From contig CM040451.1 of assembly GCA_022749755.1 (NCBI GenBank), forward strand, positions 16,777,363 to 16,841,362: a stretch of 64,000 nucleotides of DNA, written 5' to 3'. Within the stretch, counting starts at the first letter, position 1. Each line of letters starts with the position of its first letter. Source of the DNA: Azadirachta indica (lineage: Eukaryota; Streptophyta; Magnoliopsida; Sapindales; Meliaceae). A model generated the notes under the pieces. The model was given only the letters and a program-made list of their open reading frames with translations. It did not search any database and had not been told where the DNA came from. Shown here in pieces: positions 42,555 to 55,592 of this stretch. The position numbers and the translations under genes were made by a program.

Positions 42555-42825
42555 GGCTGCAACAACAAGTTCTGTGCAAGCAGGAGAAACAACGAACAGA
42601 TTGGAGAACGATTTTCTTATTGCTAAACAGTGGGGTATACCACTGTTATTAGTTCTCCCGCAAAGTCCACCGACCTCCTTGAGCTGGGTTCTATGTCTTC
42701 AAAACTGTGGAATGGAATTGGAAAATACCATTTGGCATGGCGTTTCTGCTTCCTCCTTTTAGATAAACGGGGTCATTCTGCTCAATCACATACCAAACAA
42801 TACCAAACAGTACAAATTTAAGCTT

Positions 42826-45170
42826 TTGTTGGGCATATATTCATAAAGTAAAATCTTTTCGCATCCTTCAATGCAGTAGCCCAAAAGTCTAACAAGATTC
42901 CGGCGCTGAAGCCTAGCAATCAACACAACCTCATTCTTGAACTCCTCCAAACCCTGTCCTGAAGCACTTGAGAGTCTCTCTACAGCAATTTTTTTGACCT
43001 TCTGGAAACTTACCCTGGGATCACAGGATAATTATTGTAATGACTAAAAACTAGCTGGGAGGAATTCCAAGGTTTTTTTGTGATTAGTACCTTGTACACA
43101 GGCCCAAATCCCCTTTTCGGAGCTTGTTTGCTACTGAGAAACTATCTGTTGCAGCTAGTATGCTTTCAAGATCGTAGAAAGGTAAATCTATGCCTTTCTT
43201 GTCTTCCGCTTTGAACTGCCTCGTCTCTACCATGTCTTTGACATGCCTCTCACTGTCATAAAATCGAGCTGCCATATTTGGTCGAAGGATTGCCCTGTCT
43301 TCTGAATTTGTAAATTAACATCAGTTGTATATTGTTAGTCTCATGCTATCGTTGCTTAATTCTGTATGTTGTTATAAATAGGATGTGCATAATTCAGACT
43401 GTTTACGTTGATTTGTAGCATTCTTTGTTCGCGTGTAAAATAAATAATGGTGCAAGACAGAATAAACAAACTAGCAGCAGTCACTCCACCAATCAAAGCC
43501 CAATGCTTCTGTCTTCCAATCGAGGCTTCATCTTGCCATTGCTTGGTGTTATCACCTCCGAGCGTATTGTTGACAATTTCTGCAAGAATGAATACCAGTC
43601 TCACTTGAGAAACAGAACGAATATACAATGATCTTTGCTGTATTGCGAACGTCAGAGTCCAATCATTTAAGAAATAAACTGAAAATAAATACGGATTTAC
43701 ACTATTTTTGTAAATCGAAATCTGTATGTTGTTGTTGTGCTAAGTATCATGCTAGGTCATGCGTTGCTTGGAAAGCCAATGCTTTGTCTACATGGAAAAT
43801 GTTAATAAGAGGGACATACATCATAAACTTTTCAAGAACATCACATCCTTACCTTGAATACAATTTAAAGCGATTCCATCCCATCGAAAAGTTTCCTTCA
43901 CAGGCACTTCTTCTCTCTTAAATTGCAAGTTGAATGTGGCCAATCCTCACAGTCACTAGGTGAACTACATTTTGGCTCCGGTGGTGGATCCCGACCAATC
44001 TTGACTTCACGTTCAATCTTAGATAACACGTCAAAACTTTAATTTCTCAGCTCCGTGCCAATCAAGCCAATATAATGAAACGATTGGTTGAGCTGAAAAG
44101 TTCCTGTTGAAACCCTTGTATAAGTATCTGCATCCTTTATTTTGAGAATGAAATTTCTTGTATCTGGATCGATTCTAGTAACTGGGTAGGTGCCACTGCG
44201 GGCCGTGAAGTTAATCGGTCCCGTGGATGTGTCACACAGAAGGCTGAAGTACTTGGGGTCACCACAATCTGGCTTAGTGCTTAGAGGATATGGAATTAGG
44301 TTTGTACCACAAATCTCGCAATTTCTTTTTGTTGATTCTGCAAAAAGTAGCCAACATGAAATGTCACAGAATGACCCCAAGAGTGCATTATCATTGAACA
44401 ATAATGTTTTTCAGACCATTGCTATAAATTAAACCGTTTGCTAACTTCTTTGCACATCAAATTGGGGAAGAATCAGGCCCAATTTACAAACATATTGTAG
44501 AAAAAAATAAGTTTAATCATTTTTCCTCAAAAACTGAGACAGATACCTATATCTGAAGCTGCCACACGGATAGAGACGTCCAGGCCACCATCGGCAGAAT
44601 CTTCCCGAAGATCGTTGAGATTATCCGTCCAAATCCAGCAGTTTCCAGGAGTACAACTCTAATTGTTTCTTGGTGCGCTGTTTGATTCTTCGAATGAAAA
44701 TGCCTGGCACTGGCAAGTGTTACGGCACTCCTCCCTGCATGCTGCTTCATTTGTGACTTGTGTACGAGAGTCTGGACCCCTCACTTTCATCCTCTTCAAG
44801 AACAAGAAAATGTCTTCTCCGCTGCATGATAATGCGGATTTTCTGTTGCACCCACTGAATCCGTAGTTCCAATTTTCAGGCGAGACAGGCTAAAAGCTGG
44901 CAAACATTTGCACTCCGGCTTATAACTACTATGACAGCTGCCAAAGTTTCCCCAATAGTGAAGCACCCTGCAGCTATCTCTTGGTTCCCACCAAATCAAA
45001 GACCATCCCGCCACTTTATCCTCGCTCCAAAACTGTATCTCCCCAGTGAAATTCACGACCACTCTCGTACTTTTATAGTCTCTGGTTGACATATTTAAGT
45101 TACTATAAATAGAGTTCTAGTGTAGATTCTTCTCTTCATCATTTGAAATAATTCAAGCTGCAGGAGTTTC
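42826..45170 (-). pseudogene. S-domain receptor kinase pseudogene, unit E (deleted ectodomain, truncated kinase)
   Basis: Remains of an A/C-type unit. Partial exon 1 is at 45116-44549 (S-locus end, EGF and PAN pieces such as CQCQAFSFEESN-like codons). Then come exon 2 (44343-43855, CEICGTNLIPYPLST), exon 3 (about 43590-43400), exon 4 (about 43303-43092) and part of exon 5 (43014-42826). The B-lectin and first S-locus half are gone: sequence matching the middle of unit C exon 1 is joined near 45117 directly to sequence matching its start-codon region. There is a stop in exon 2 (44039) and a shift in the glycine loop of exon 4. Exons 6-8 are absent; unit D begins just beyond. Confidence 0.85.
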
Positions 45171-46025
45171 TTCACAGTGGACATGAATAACTAGACAACT
45201 AGTGGTGACTACACTGCAATATGCCTTCTTGTCCTTGGTCATTGTCTCATTCATTAGACTGCCATACTATCAGTAATTTTCTAGCGGTAAGGTATGTTTA
45301 ACGTTAATTGCTTCATGTCGGATACCGTATCTTTATTTATCTCGACTATAATATTATGATATATTCGTACTAAAATCTAAAGTTCATCGAATGAATTATT
45401 TCAACATTGGTATTTTTGGACAGGGCTGGTGGAAAGTCGCAGATACTTCATGAGGTGGTGGATAATAATAATTATTTCTCTCGTCCGTTTTTTAAGGCAA
45501 AACATATTATCTACATTAAGTTGAAAATTCTACTCATTATTATCCATAAAAAGAAAAGAATTAATTTGATACTCTTCTGAATATATATATATATATATAT
45601 ATATAACTTTTTTATCAGTTACGTTACATTCATGATTTGATTTTATTAATACAGAGCATCTTGGATGAAAAGCGAAAACGTTAAAGGGAAATGAAGGGAC
45701 ACAAAGAGCCAGAACCGATTGGATTTGGCTTGGGGCAATATCTTGGGATGAATGGCCATGCATTAAGAGAACAATTACCGGTCCCCAGTAAGCAACCAGG
45801 TCAAGGTCGTCCATAGAAGCGTATATATAAGGATATGATTACGTGTCTTCCTATACAGTATGAAAAGTCAACATAGACTCTGTTTTCTTTGTTCGGAATT
45901 TTCTTCCGAGACCGCCTCAACAGAATTTGAGGTTTTACAACAAAATCTTAAATTCGGCTTGATATAAACTTAAAATCATCAGAAAAAGGTGAAATGAAAC
46001 TCAAAAGAATTAAGTTAATCCACAG
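45171..46025. other. Intergenic between units E and F
   Basis: AT-rich with an (AT)12 run at 45581-45605. No gene supported. Confidence 0.5.
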
Positions 46026-49000
46026 TTATCGACCTTCTAAACTGATAGTCAACTTGGCGTTTGTTTCTGGTTTACTAGAGGACGATGCCGAACTAGAAAG
46101 CCCTCTCCTTAACACGAAGGCGGGTTGTTTTGGAGTTAGAAGTGTTGCCGTATCACTGCTAAGCATGATGACTACGTTGGACATCGTGGGACGATCGTTT
46201 GGGTCTTCTTGCACGCATAAGAGCGCGACATTTATGCACTTTAATATTTCATTTGTTTTTGCAGTTGCATTCAGTTGCTTCTCCATTACATCCAATGCCT
46301 TGTCTTCTTGCCACAATTTCCATGCCTGAGAGTTTAAAATACAAGTGTAACGATTATCGAGAGTTCATCTTTACTTACATAACCTAGAAGGCTCAAAGCT
46401 TGTTCTGAGTTATAAAATCCTGTGTTTCTTTTTCCGCTGATAATCTCGAGTACAACTACACCAAAGCTGAAAACGTCGGACTTGACTGAGAAAAATCCCT
46501 CTAATGCATATTCTGGAGACATATAACCGCTGCATCACCATAATCATTGTCATTTTATTGGATTAGTTAGGCATATTCCAATACATTTTCTCCATGAACA
46601 ATCTGCCACGATAAAAACTTTGTTACTTACTAAGTTCCAACCACTCGGTTTGTGGTGCCCTCAGTTTGTGTGCCTTCAAAAATCCTTGCCAAGCCAAAGT
46701 CAGATATCTTAGGATTCATCTCCTGATCCAGTAGAATGTTGCTGGTTTTCAAGTCTCTATGAATAATTCTTAACCTAGAATCTTGGTGAAGATAAAGAAG
46801 CCCCCTAGCAACTCCAAGAATGATGTTGAATCGCGTCTCCCAGTTCAATAACATTCTGAGCGTGCAATCTGAAAAGGTATTCATTTTAAGTTCAAGAGCG
46901 TTAATATAAAGTCAGCTTTTGTCAATCAAAATCACTTTATTCTTTACTGCAGACAATCAGAACATGGGTTAGAGACTAATTACCAAATATGAAAAAGTCT
47001 AAGCTTTTGTTGGGCATATATTCATAGAGTAAAATCTTTTCACTTCCTTCAATACAGTAGCCCAAAAGTCTAACAAGATTCCGATGCTGAAGCCTAGCAA
47101 TCAACAAAACCTCATTCTTGAACTCCTCCAAACCCTGTCCTGTAACACTAGAGAGCCTCTTTACGGCAATTTCTTGACCTCCTGGAAACTTACCCTGGAT
47201 ATACAGTTATTAAAAGGATTATTGTACTAGTGACTTTGGAGCTAGTTTCAAGCAATATTATTTGGCCTTGGTTAGTGTTACCTTGTAAACAGGCCCAAAG
47301 CCCCCTTTCCCGAGTTTGTTTGCTTCTGAGAAGCTCTCTGTAGCAGCCAATATGCTCTCAAAATCAAAGAAAGGTAAATCTATGCCTTTCTTATCTTCTT
47401 CTTTGAACTCGATCGAGGCCATCAAGTCTTTGACATGCCTCTGACTATCATAATATTGAAGCGGCAGAGTGCTTTCCCTGTCTTCTGGATTCAAAATATT
47501 GACAGCAGATTTTAATCCCGCCATGGAGGACGCAAATACTCGATAATAGTTTACCATTGACCTTATTTAGTAGAGTAGGATGAGAATAATGCACACCAGT
47601 TACCTTGTCCTTTGACCTTCTTTCTTAGAATGTAGATGATTGCAATGGTGCATGCCAGTACTGATACACTTGCAATAGTCGCTGTGACAATCAGAGTCCA
47701 CTGGGTCTCTCTACCACGTGAGCCTCCACCTTGCATAGTGGAATAAATTTGATCTGCAAGATAGAAAATTGGCTGCTACTGCTTAGATATAACTGCATCG
47801 TCAAACCAATGACCTGTATAATCTACAGTGTTTCCATGCCAGGCCACGCATTGCCGGCAAACAAGTTGAACATTTCCTCTCTCCAATAAATTCAATCCCA
47901 GTGCTGTAAACACGGGAAACAGAGGAAGCTTACTACACTTAAACAGGCTCTCTTTCAGATTCATTCATTATGATTTATTTGCTGCCATGTCCAGAACCTA
48001 AATATTATGTCACTACCGCCAGAAGTTTTCAGATTACCTCCAATATGTTCAAGGGAATAGTCTGGAACGAAGGCAGTCAAACATTAGGACAACATCTCAT
48101 TATTAGTGTGACAACTACCACCATTTGCGTACGTATTGAACGCGCAGATTACCTCCAGTCATTCACCACACTTAGTGTTTTGGCTGAAATTTAATCTGGC
48201 CTGAGCAGACGGTCAGGTTGGATTTGTATGAAAGAAATATGTACAAACACAAGTGAGTTCTAACATAAAAACTTCTAAACAAAAGTGGGCATGCTTTGAG
48301 TCATAAAGCATGTTCTAATTGTTTCTTAAGGTGATTGATTTTCACCAGACAGTACTGACAAAATCGAAAAAGTATATTATCAACACAAATTTTCTAGAGA
48401 CAAATGTCACCGTTAATATACATAAATGAATTGATAATTTGTTCTTACAACCTGTGAATATGAGCACACTGAATTCATACTTAAGGCAGACGGGAGACAT
48501 TACGCAACCACGGCATTTCCCAAGAGAAAACTAAATAAAATTACCTTTAAGAATAGGCTTCACACCGAGATAAATTTGATGCCCTCCAACTGCGTCTTCC
48601 TCGATATTGTTGAGACTAGCTGACCAAATCCAGCATTTGCTGTTTCCAAAACGAACTTTTGACGGCGGTGCTTCATCATATGCATACGCCTGACAGTCGC
48701 AACGTCCTAAACAATCCTCTCTGCATTCAGTTGCATTCGCCTCGGACTCCTCATCAGGTTTTCCCACTTTCATCACTTTCAACCGCTGGAAGTGTCGAAT
48801 CTTGCCATCCTTGCCATCCTTGCTGCACAGTGGCTTTTCTCTCCTGCACCCTTCCGAAAATTCTTTGAAGTTCCAATCGTCTGGTGACACGGGCTCAAAT
48901 CCACGTAAACACGTGCAGAGAGACTCTCTCTTGCTATTGCAGCTTGCAAAGTCTCCGCAAGCTTTAAACACACTGCACATATCTTCCGGTTCTGACCAGG

Positions 49001-49983
49001 CCGTGATCCATGGAGCTGATTCACTATTCCGGAAAAGGTATTGTACTTTCCCATCAAAATTCATGACAAACCTCATATAACTTTTATCTGAGATGGAAGG
49101 TATCATGTTGTTCGGATCATTCTTGCGATGTTTGGGTAATAATTTTGTTATGTCGACACTAGATCCCGTGGCGTTTGATAAAAGAGGGGATATAACAGCG
49201 ATATCATTAGACTTGATGAAATTTCCCGAAACTCCACTTTTCCAGTACGGTATTGATCTTCCCTTTTTGATTATGTAATGGTTTTCTCTATCTTCATCCA
49301 GCTGAAACGTAAAGTTCCCCGATCCCGGGTTATCAGGACTAATCCATGAAATCAACTTCAAAATTTTCATTCATTTTCATGCCGGGAAGAAATGTATCAG
49401 TTGGCTCATTGAAGCTCTGCCAGATAACTCTCAATGAGCCACTGTGTTCATCTCCTTCTCTTAGAACCAGGTTTCCAGAATCCAAGAGCTTCACTATTGC
49501 TTTAGAAGAAACCCATTTTTCAGGTTTGGGTGACCAATGTGAACTCTTGTTTCCATCCAAAACCTCGAGTTTGCCATCTTTTGAAATGGCAAAAACTCCA
49601 CTATCGTCCGTAAGTGGAGAATCCCGATTAGCGACCCATACAATTATCTTCGGATTAGACCTGTAATACCATATTCCCATGTATCTACTGGGAGTAGACA
49701 TATTTCTAAAGAATCCTAACTCAAATCTTTCCCTAGCAGAAATGAGAGTTTCTCCATGTTGGCCACTAATAGACTCGTTCAGCGTTAAGGTATCTCTGGC
49801 AAAGAAAAATGTAAAATGCAAACAAAAGAACAGTCCGTACAGAATGAAGATGGTAGGTGACATGTGAATCTCAGTGCGAGAAATGAAGAAAGTTCTTACC
49901 ATTGTCCTCTTTCTCACTATTGTGGAAGACACGGATTGAGTGCTGGTAATGGAACTTGACTTCTTTGTAGAAGAAGATGGCAT
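46026..49983 (-). pseudogene. G-type lectin S-receptor-like kinase, unit F (no GUB_WAK exon, one-base frameshift)
   Basis: Exons: 49983-48545, 47753-47604, 47484-47282, 47194-46984, 46868-46631, 46529-46379 and 46325-46026; all GT-AG. The exon for the GUB_WAK-like domain is absent. The first exon ends in phase 1 and joins the TM exon (TLIVTATIASVSVLACTIAII) in phase, so the shorter receptor is coherent. B-lectin (IIVWVANRDSPLTDDSGV), S-locus, EGF (CSVFKACGDFASCN), PAN (CREDCLGRCDCQAYAY), TM and kinase with [22 protein letters not shown] and GYMSPEYA are readable. The total is 2692 nt, one more than a multiple of three; the extra base lies in the aaaatttt run at 49360-49367, after MKMNEN. Without it the product would be about 896 aa. 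It is a recent pseudogene or a base-calling error. Confidence 0.87.
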
Positions 49984-50582
49984 AGCATCACATTTGTAAT
50001 TAAGCTTTATACTTTAAAAACAAATACTCAAATCTGTAAAAAAATTCTAAGTGGAATAATCCGACTGACTAGTTTAACAGTAGTTGATTAAGCAAATCGA
50101 GTGGTATTATGTTAACAGATGTGTTATTAAAATTGTGAATGAGAAGAGAATAGCTGTCGGCGCGACCCAAGTCAAAGTCGTCTAAGTCTGTCGATTTTCA
50201 CTTGTGTAATGCTGGTCATATGATTAAGACGAGGCTTCCTGTATAAAACACAACTCTAGTTGCGTTGAATGTTCGCGGACATGACCTCTGAAAACCTTCT
50301 TTAGTGAAGGCCGGACCATAGATGCCAGGTGCGATGCAATGGATATGATACATCCATAAGCTTAAATCCAAGTTCCTCCCTTTCATTTTCTTGGATTTTC
50401 TTCTGTTCTTGCACTCGAAAGTTCGTTCCTTTCCTGACTGCGGCCCAACTTGCTACGCAATGTGCTGAGCAACTTTATCGTGTAGAAATTCCAAAAGATT
50501 AAATTAGTTGTTGGGCCTGTTGCGGTCAAACCACATACCCAATAAATGTCTATTAATATTAACAGGAATGTGTAGTGCAAAG
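49984..50582. other. Intergenic between unit F and tRNA-Ser
   Basis: Holds the upstream region of unit F. No gene. A long minus-strand frame over 50383-50841 runs through the tRNA and is not credible. Confidence 0.5.
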
Positions 50583-50664
50583 GTCGATATGTCCGAGTGG
50601 TTAAGGAGACAGACTTGAAATCTGTTGGGCTTCGCCCGCGCAGGTTCGAACCCTGCTGTCGACG
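50583..50664 (+). tRNA. trnS-UGA: tRNA-Ser (UGA)
   Basis: 82 nt, class II. The acceptor stem GTCGATA pairs with TGTCGAC (one T-G pair), discriminator G at 50664. The anticodon loop CTTGAAA (50614-50620) has a four-pair CAGA/TCTG stem beneath it and anticodon TGA at 50616-50618. A long variable arm (TTGGGCTTCGCCCG region) and a T-arm box GGTTCGAACCC at 50643-50653 follow. A T-run at 50668-50673 would end RNA polymerase III transcription. No CCA is encoded, as expected for a nuclear gene, and there is no intron. Confidence 0.96.
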
Positions 50665-50667
50665 TCG

Positions 50668-50673
50668 CTTTTT
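50668..50673 (+). terminator. Pol III T-run after tRNA-Ser
   Basis: A run of five T directly 3' of the tRNA. Confidence 0.7.
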
Positions 50674-52926
50674 GTGGGCTTTCTCATTTAATTTCGTCCC
50701 GAATCTGAATGCGGGCGGCCTCAATTTTGGTAATTCACAAAGCCTTCCAAGCCCAACATCATTGCTCGAGTTTATCCAATCCCAAAAATAGCACGACATC
50801 GTTGCTAGATTTTGTCTCCCGGCCACCTCTGATTTTGGCACAAGTCATGATTAACGTAACATTGTTTATCCCATAAAACCTGTAGCGTTTAGTTTTTTGT
50901 TTTGTATTTTCTCGTCATTTCTTGTAATTTTCTAGAGAATATGTTGACAAATAAAACCCTATATCGAACTGTAACGGATTGATTGACGAAAATTTTTCAT
51001 AATTTAATCATCCAATGATGGAGCTCATAAAATTAATAAGTTGAGGAATGCAAAAATTGCTCTTAAATTTTCTGCTCCTCCAACAATGTTCCAATTCAAA
51101 TCACATTTCATGACAGTAGTCTCCAGGAAACACAATTTATGATTGAAGTAGTATAAAAATTGAACCTTTTTCATAATAATGTCTTATTTATAACTATTAA
51201 ATTAAAATATAAAAATTCATTTAATTTACAGTATAACATGATCCAACAAAATTTATGATTGAAGTAGTATCACTAACCAAAAATTATTCTTTTTAATAAT
51301 ATATTTTTATATAATGGTAAATAGATTAATAATTTTATAAGATTATGTATATTTTATATTATTTATTGATTATTAGATTTAAACACTTTTAATAATTTAA
51401 CATATTTTATCAATGTATATATTAAATTAATCTTAACGATGATAGATAATTAAATTTAATAATTTGTAAGATAATATAGGAATACTTATAAAAATAAGGA
51501 ACGCTCGTACATCACTCGTGTGGGTGCGCGCGCGCGCATGTACTTACTTGCTAAGAAACCATCTGATCAGTTGTATGTTTTCATTGTAATGAATTATATG
51601 AAATTCCATGCTTCACGTTGATTGGAGTGAAATGTTCATGAGTTTTTTTTTTTTAAAAAAAAAAAAAAAAGCCAAAATCCGTAAGCAAATGAAAGTAATA
51701 TCCACATTCCCTACGAGCGCGTGCAGTAATTTTTTTCTTCGTCAACAATAAGTTGCAATTACAGCGGCAAAAATCGCCGAACAAGTGGGTCCCATTCTAC
51801 GCGTAAAGGATACCAAATCAAGTAGAGGCCACGTGGGCTTCAGTCCCCTACTTTGAACCAAATCAAGCCACGTAAGCGAATCGGAATCTCCAACAGTTCA
51901 ACCGCCACGCGGACGACACGTCACCATCAAATCAGATGGCAGAGAAAAATTGACTGCATCGAACCGAGGAAACACACACACCCAACGCCAAGCAAAGTTG
52001 CATAGTATAAGTACGCACGTATTCACCACACAAGGCCTTGCTGCCTCGTTTGCCGACACCTGGCAGTATATGGCACCACAGCATTTCAGCTCCATGGCAT
52101 TGGCGCGAACCCCTTGCTTCTGCTTCTATTTCTGCTTCTGCTAACTGTGTACTGAATTTGTCTTGGAATGACAATTCTATCCCTATGTTAAAAATGACTT
52201 TGGTTGGTTACTTTTTTTTATCATTTCTTTTATCTCAAACTTCCTAACGAAAATATCATTTTTTTTAATATTTTTTCACTAATTAACTTTATAAATATAG
52301 TGAAGCATAATAATGCTATAATTTATAAGTAAAAAGTTGAATAGTTAAGATTTAAATGCTTGAAATTGGGACACTAAAATCACTATTTGTGTTTTTACAT
52401 TTTTATAGTTTAAAATATGTTATTCAGCGTATCTTTCGGAGTATTTTATATTTTCTAGCAAATATTTTTATACGTTGAAATGTTTTATAAGAGCAAAGTT
52501 GTTTCTTTAAAAACTATAATGAAATTACTGTAGTGTACTCTATTTTTTTTATATATATATATATATATACATAACATTAATTTTTTTTGGGTGCGCAAAT
52601 ATTGCAATTCAAGGTGATTAATATGATTACGAGCTGTTTTCTTTCCTTGGAATGGAACCGTAGTAGACGGTCTCGTAGGAAACCGGAGAGAAACCTGAAC
52701 CCATAGAGGTTAATTTCGTGATTTAATTCAAAAGGAGGACTGTTACCATAAGCAACTTCAACTTGCCCACATCTCTTCTTTCTTCGTTTCTTCACTCACT
52801 TTATCTATGCACTGCTGCCATCGGTGAGAAAATTCCGACAAATTAGAGAGAGAAAATTCCCGAGAAAGTGAAAGACAGAATAAAAAAACACGCCACCACA
52901 GAAAATCAAAACAAAACAAACAAGAA
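50674..52926. other. Intergenic, promoter side of the BBX gene
   Basis: AT-rich. Includes a (GC)5 run at 51528-51537, a T12/A16 self-complementary tract at 51643-51670 and an (AT)10 run at 52551-52570. No gene supported. Confidence 0.5.
51830..51924 (+). promoter_or_regulatory. ACGT-core motifs upstream of the BBX gene
   Basis: A G-box CCACGTGG-like site (CACGTG 51830-51835) and a GACACGTCAC site (51915-51924) lie about 1 kb upstream of the BBX start. Such ACGT cores bind bZIP factors such as HY5, a known regulator of BBX genes. The link here is inference. Confidence 0.35.
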
Positions 52927-53700
52927 ATGAAGAACTGCGAGCTCTGCAAGTTGCAGGCAAGAACATATTGCGAATCTGACCAGGCGAGCCTTTGCTGGGA
53001 CTGCGACGCCAAGGTTCACACAGCCAACTTTCTAGTCGCCAGACACTCTAGAACTCTTCTCTGTCACCTTTGCCACTTGTTAACTCCTTGGAAGGCCACC
53101 GGTGAAAAGCTCGGAAAAACAGTTTCCGTCTGTGATAACTGCATCGGCGGCCAAGAAGAAGAGAGCCGAGAAACTAACGGTGACGAAAATGATGACGATG
53201 ATGAGGAGGAGGAGGGAGAGAATCAGGTGGTACCGTGGTCGACCATAACGGATACGCCGCCGCCGGCGTATAGTTCTTCCAGTAGCGAAGAGATTTCTGA
53301 TTCTGTTAACGGTTTTCCGTTGAAACGACGTCGTGGAACCGCCTCAAATCTTTCATCTCAGGTACTTTTATGTTTTTTTTTTTTTCTATTATTTTTGTTT
53401 TGCTTCCTTAATATTCGTTTTCTTTGTGTGTGAAATTAATTTTTTTTTTTTTTTTGGTTGCCGTTGTGCTTGTTGATACGATAGTATGATCAGGACGGTT
53501 CTTCGTCTGAACGGATGTACGGTGAGGGGTTGTTGACGAACCGGGCGGCTTCTGTTGACTCGCAGAACCGGGAAATGGAACCGTATCTATCAAAATACGC
53601 GGCGATTATGGTTGAGCCGCTGAAGAGATATCGGAATCAGCGAGATGAAGGGGAATTGAGTGATGTGAATTCGCGGGGGTCGCGTAACCGTCCGATTTGA
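52927..53700 (+). CDS. B-box zinc finger protein, BBX28/29-like
   Basis: Nuclear light-signalling co-regulator of the single B-box class. Exons 52927-53361 and 53485-53700 (GT-AG, phase 0), 216 aa. The N-terminal B-box starts CELCKLQARTYCESDQASLC and contains CWDCDAKVHTANFLVARH (about residues 4-45). A degenerate second Cys-rich stretch follows (CHLCHLLTPWKATGEKLG...VCDNC), as in BBX28 and BBX29. Then come a strongly acidic run (about 84-97, DDDDEEEEGENQVVPW), a Ser-rich part and a basic KRRR patch that could act in nuclear import. No CCT domain is present, as expected for this subgroup. BBX28 type or BBX29 type cannot be decided by eye. No damage seen. Confidence 0.9.
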
Positions 53701-54434
53701 GTTATTTTTTTTGGGGGAATATTTTCAGTTGACCTGTTCTAACAACAATAGTGTGAGTCTAATTGATGTTCATTTTGACCAATTATTCAGATTTAGATTT
53801 GTATTAATTGGAGATTTCATTTTAATTTCTCTCAAGGAATTCCTCTTTATCTGAAAAACAGAAAAAGGAGAACAGACATATTTAGGAAATCCGATTTTCA
53901 TTCTAGGTGTATCATGATTAATGAACATCATGTGTGTTGCGTTTATCCACTTATTATTGACGGTCGTTTTTAAGATTTCCTTGTAAGATTCTTTTAATCA
54001 GTATTATTAGAGAAATTTAAGGGTCAAAAATAAAATTAAAAAAAAAAAGGTAAAATAATTGACTGTCAAATGTTGTGTTGTATAATAGCCGTAAAGGAAT
54101 ATTGGGGAAATAGGACAGAGGTGCCTCATAATTTTGAAATGGGTAATGATGAACCGTAAGTCTAAATGCCAGCAGAATTGACAGAATAAGCAGCAAGCTT
54201 AAAGCAAAGAAAATGTACGGTGTGGAGTGAATCTGGAAAAGGCGGCAGGGTGGTGCAGAGAAAATTAATCGTCAACTTTGTTGAGCAGTGAAAGAGATGG
54301 ATGGGACTGGGATGGCAGTACTAGGGCTGGGACTAGGAGTGATAGAAATTTGAGGTGTCAAGAGAGGAGAGAATAGGATGGCATTGGCACGTATGTTCTT
54401 GTGATTAGGTAGAGTCGTTTAGCTTTTTCTTTTC

Positions 54435-54438
<4 letters not shown>

Positions 54439-54466
<28 letters not shown>
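54439..54466. repeat. (AT)14 microsatellite
   Basis: Perfect AT run about 740 bp downstream of the BBX stop. Confidence 0.9.
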
Positions 54467-54470
<4 letters not shown>

Positions 54471-55549
54471 TTGAAACTAACGATCAGCTTTGGTTTCCCT
54501 CGACTTGAATGAACGTACACTTTGAATTTTAGCTTAGCCATCTTGTGCCTGTCATGTCATGTCATGTCGTGTAGATGCCTTCGCCCTTAACCACCACCAA
54601 ACCAGCCCATTGCAATTAAGCTTCATGGTACGAGAAAAATTGTATTTGAATTTTTGTTTCCATCTTTTTTAAAATTAATAATTTTTATAATATATAAAAA
54701 AATCTATTATGTACATTGTGAATTAATGAATCGCATTACATATTCATAAGTTTTACTATTTAAAGTTTTGTAGCAAGTTTATACTCATTTTTAACACAAT
54801 AATAATATTATTGAGTATAATCATTTAAGACATTTGATTCATGTATAATATTATATGACTAGTGTTAAGTATATAAATCTTTATAGGAATTCAATTATAT
54901 AAATTGTGATAAAATTATCACCTCATTTTATATAGAGAAGGGGATATAAAAATTTGTATGTGATTAATGTTGTGACAAACATTGATATAAAAAATTGATA
55001 GGATTTATTTGGATCAAATTTAAATATGTAATACAGTTGGTATGTGTATTTGGATAAAAATAATAAAGAAATTTAGTTCCATTAATAATTAGAGAGAGAT
55101 GCTACTATATGTTATACCTTGTTTAGGTGTGGGTTAACAATTGAATTAGAGTTAGTTACTTTAATCACATCGGTTAGGGAGATATTTATGTATTTTCTAA
55201 TGTTTTCCCTTGTAAATATCCGAGAGGAAGCTCACCACCACCTCATCCTACCAATACCTGGAGTTTAATTCAAACAAGAATGACCATTATCTTTCTTTTC
55301 TCCTACAGGTCATAGCCGGCCGTCAGTCACATCAATTAGGGTGAACTTTATTTATTAAAGAAAATTCAAAACACTATTCAAACGATAAATTAATTATATT
55401 ATTATTTATTTCAATTATTATATTATCCATTTACAAGATAAACTGACATAAACCTTGGGAAGAAAATTGTGGTTGAGAAACATATGCTCTCATCGTCAAA
55501 CCAAGTGGGCAGCGACATTTATAATAACTTTTTATTATTATATTTATTA

Positions 55550-55592
55550 TTTTATTTTATTTTATTTTATTTTATTTTATTTTATTTTATTA
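55550..55592. repeat. (TTTTA)n microsatellite
   Basis: About eight pentanucleotide units, nearly perfect. Confidence 0.9.

Noticed and set aside
50383..50841. A 152-codon minus-strand frame
   Set aside because: It reads through the antisense of tRNA-Ser and has no domain.
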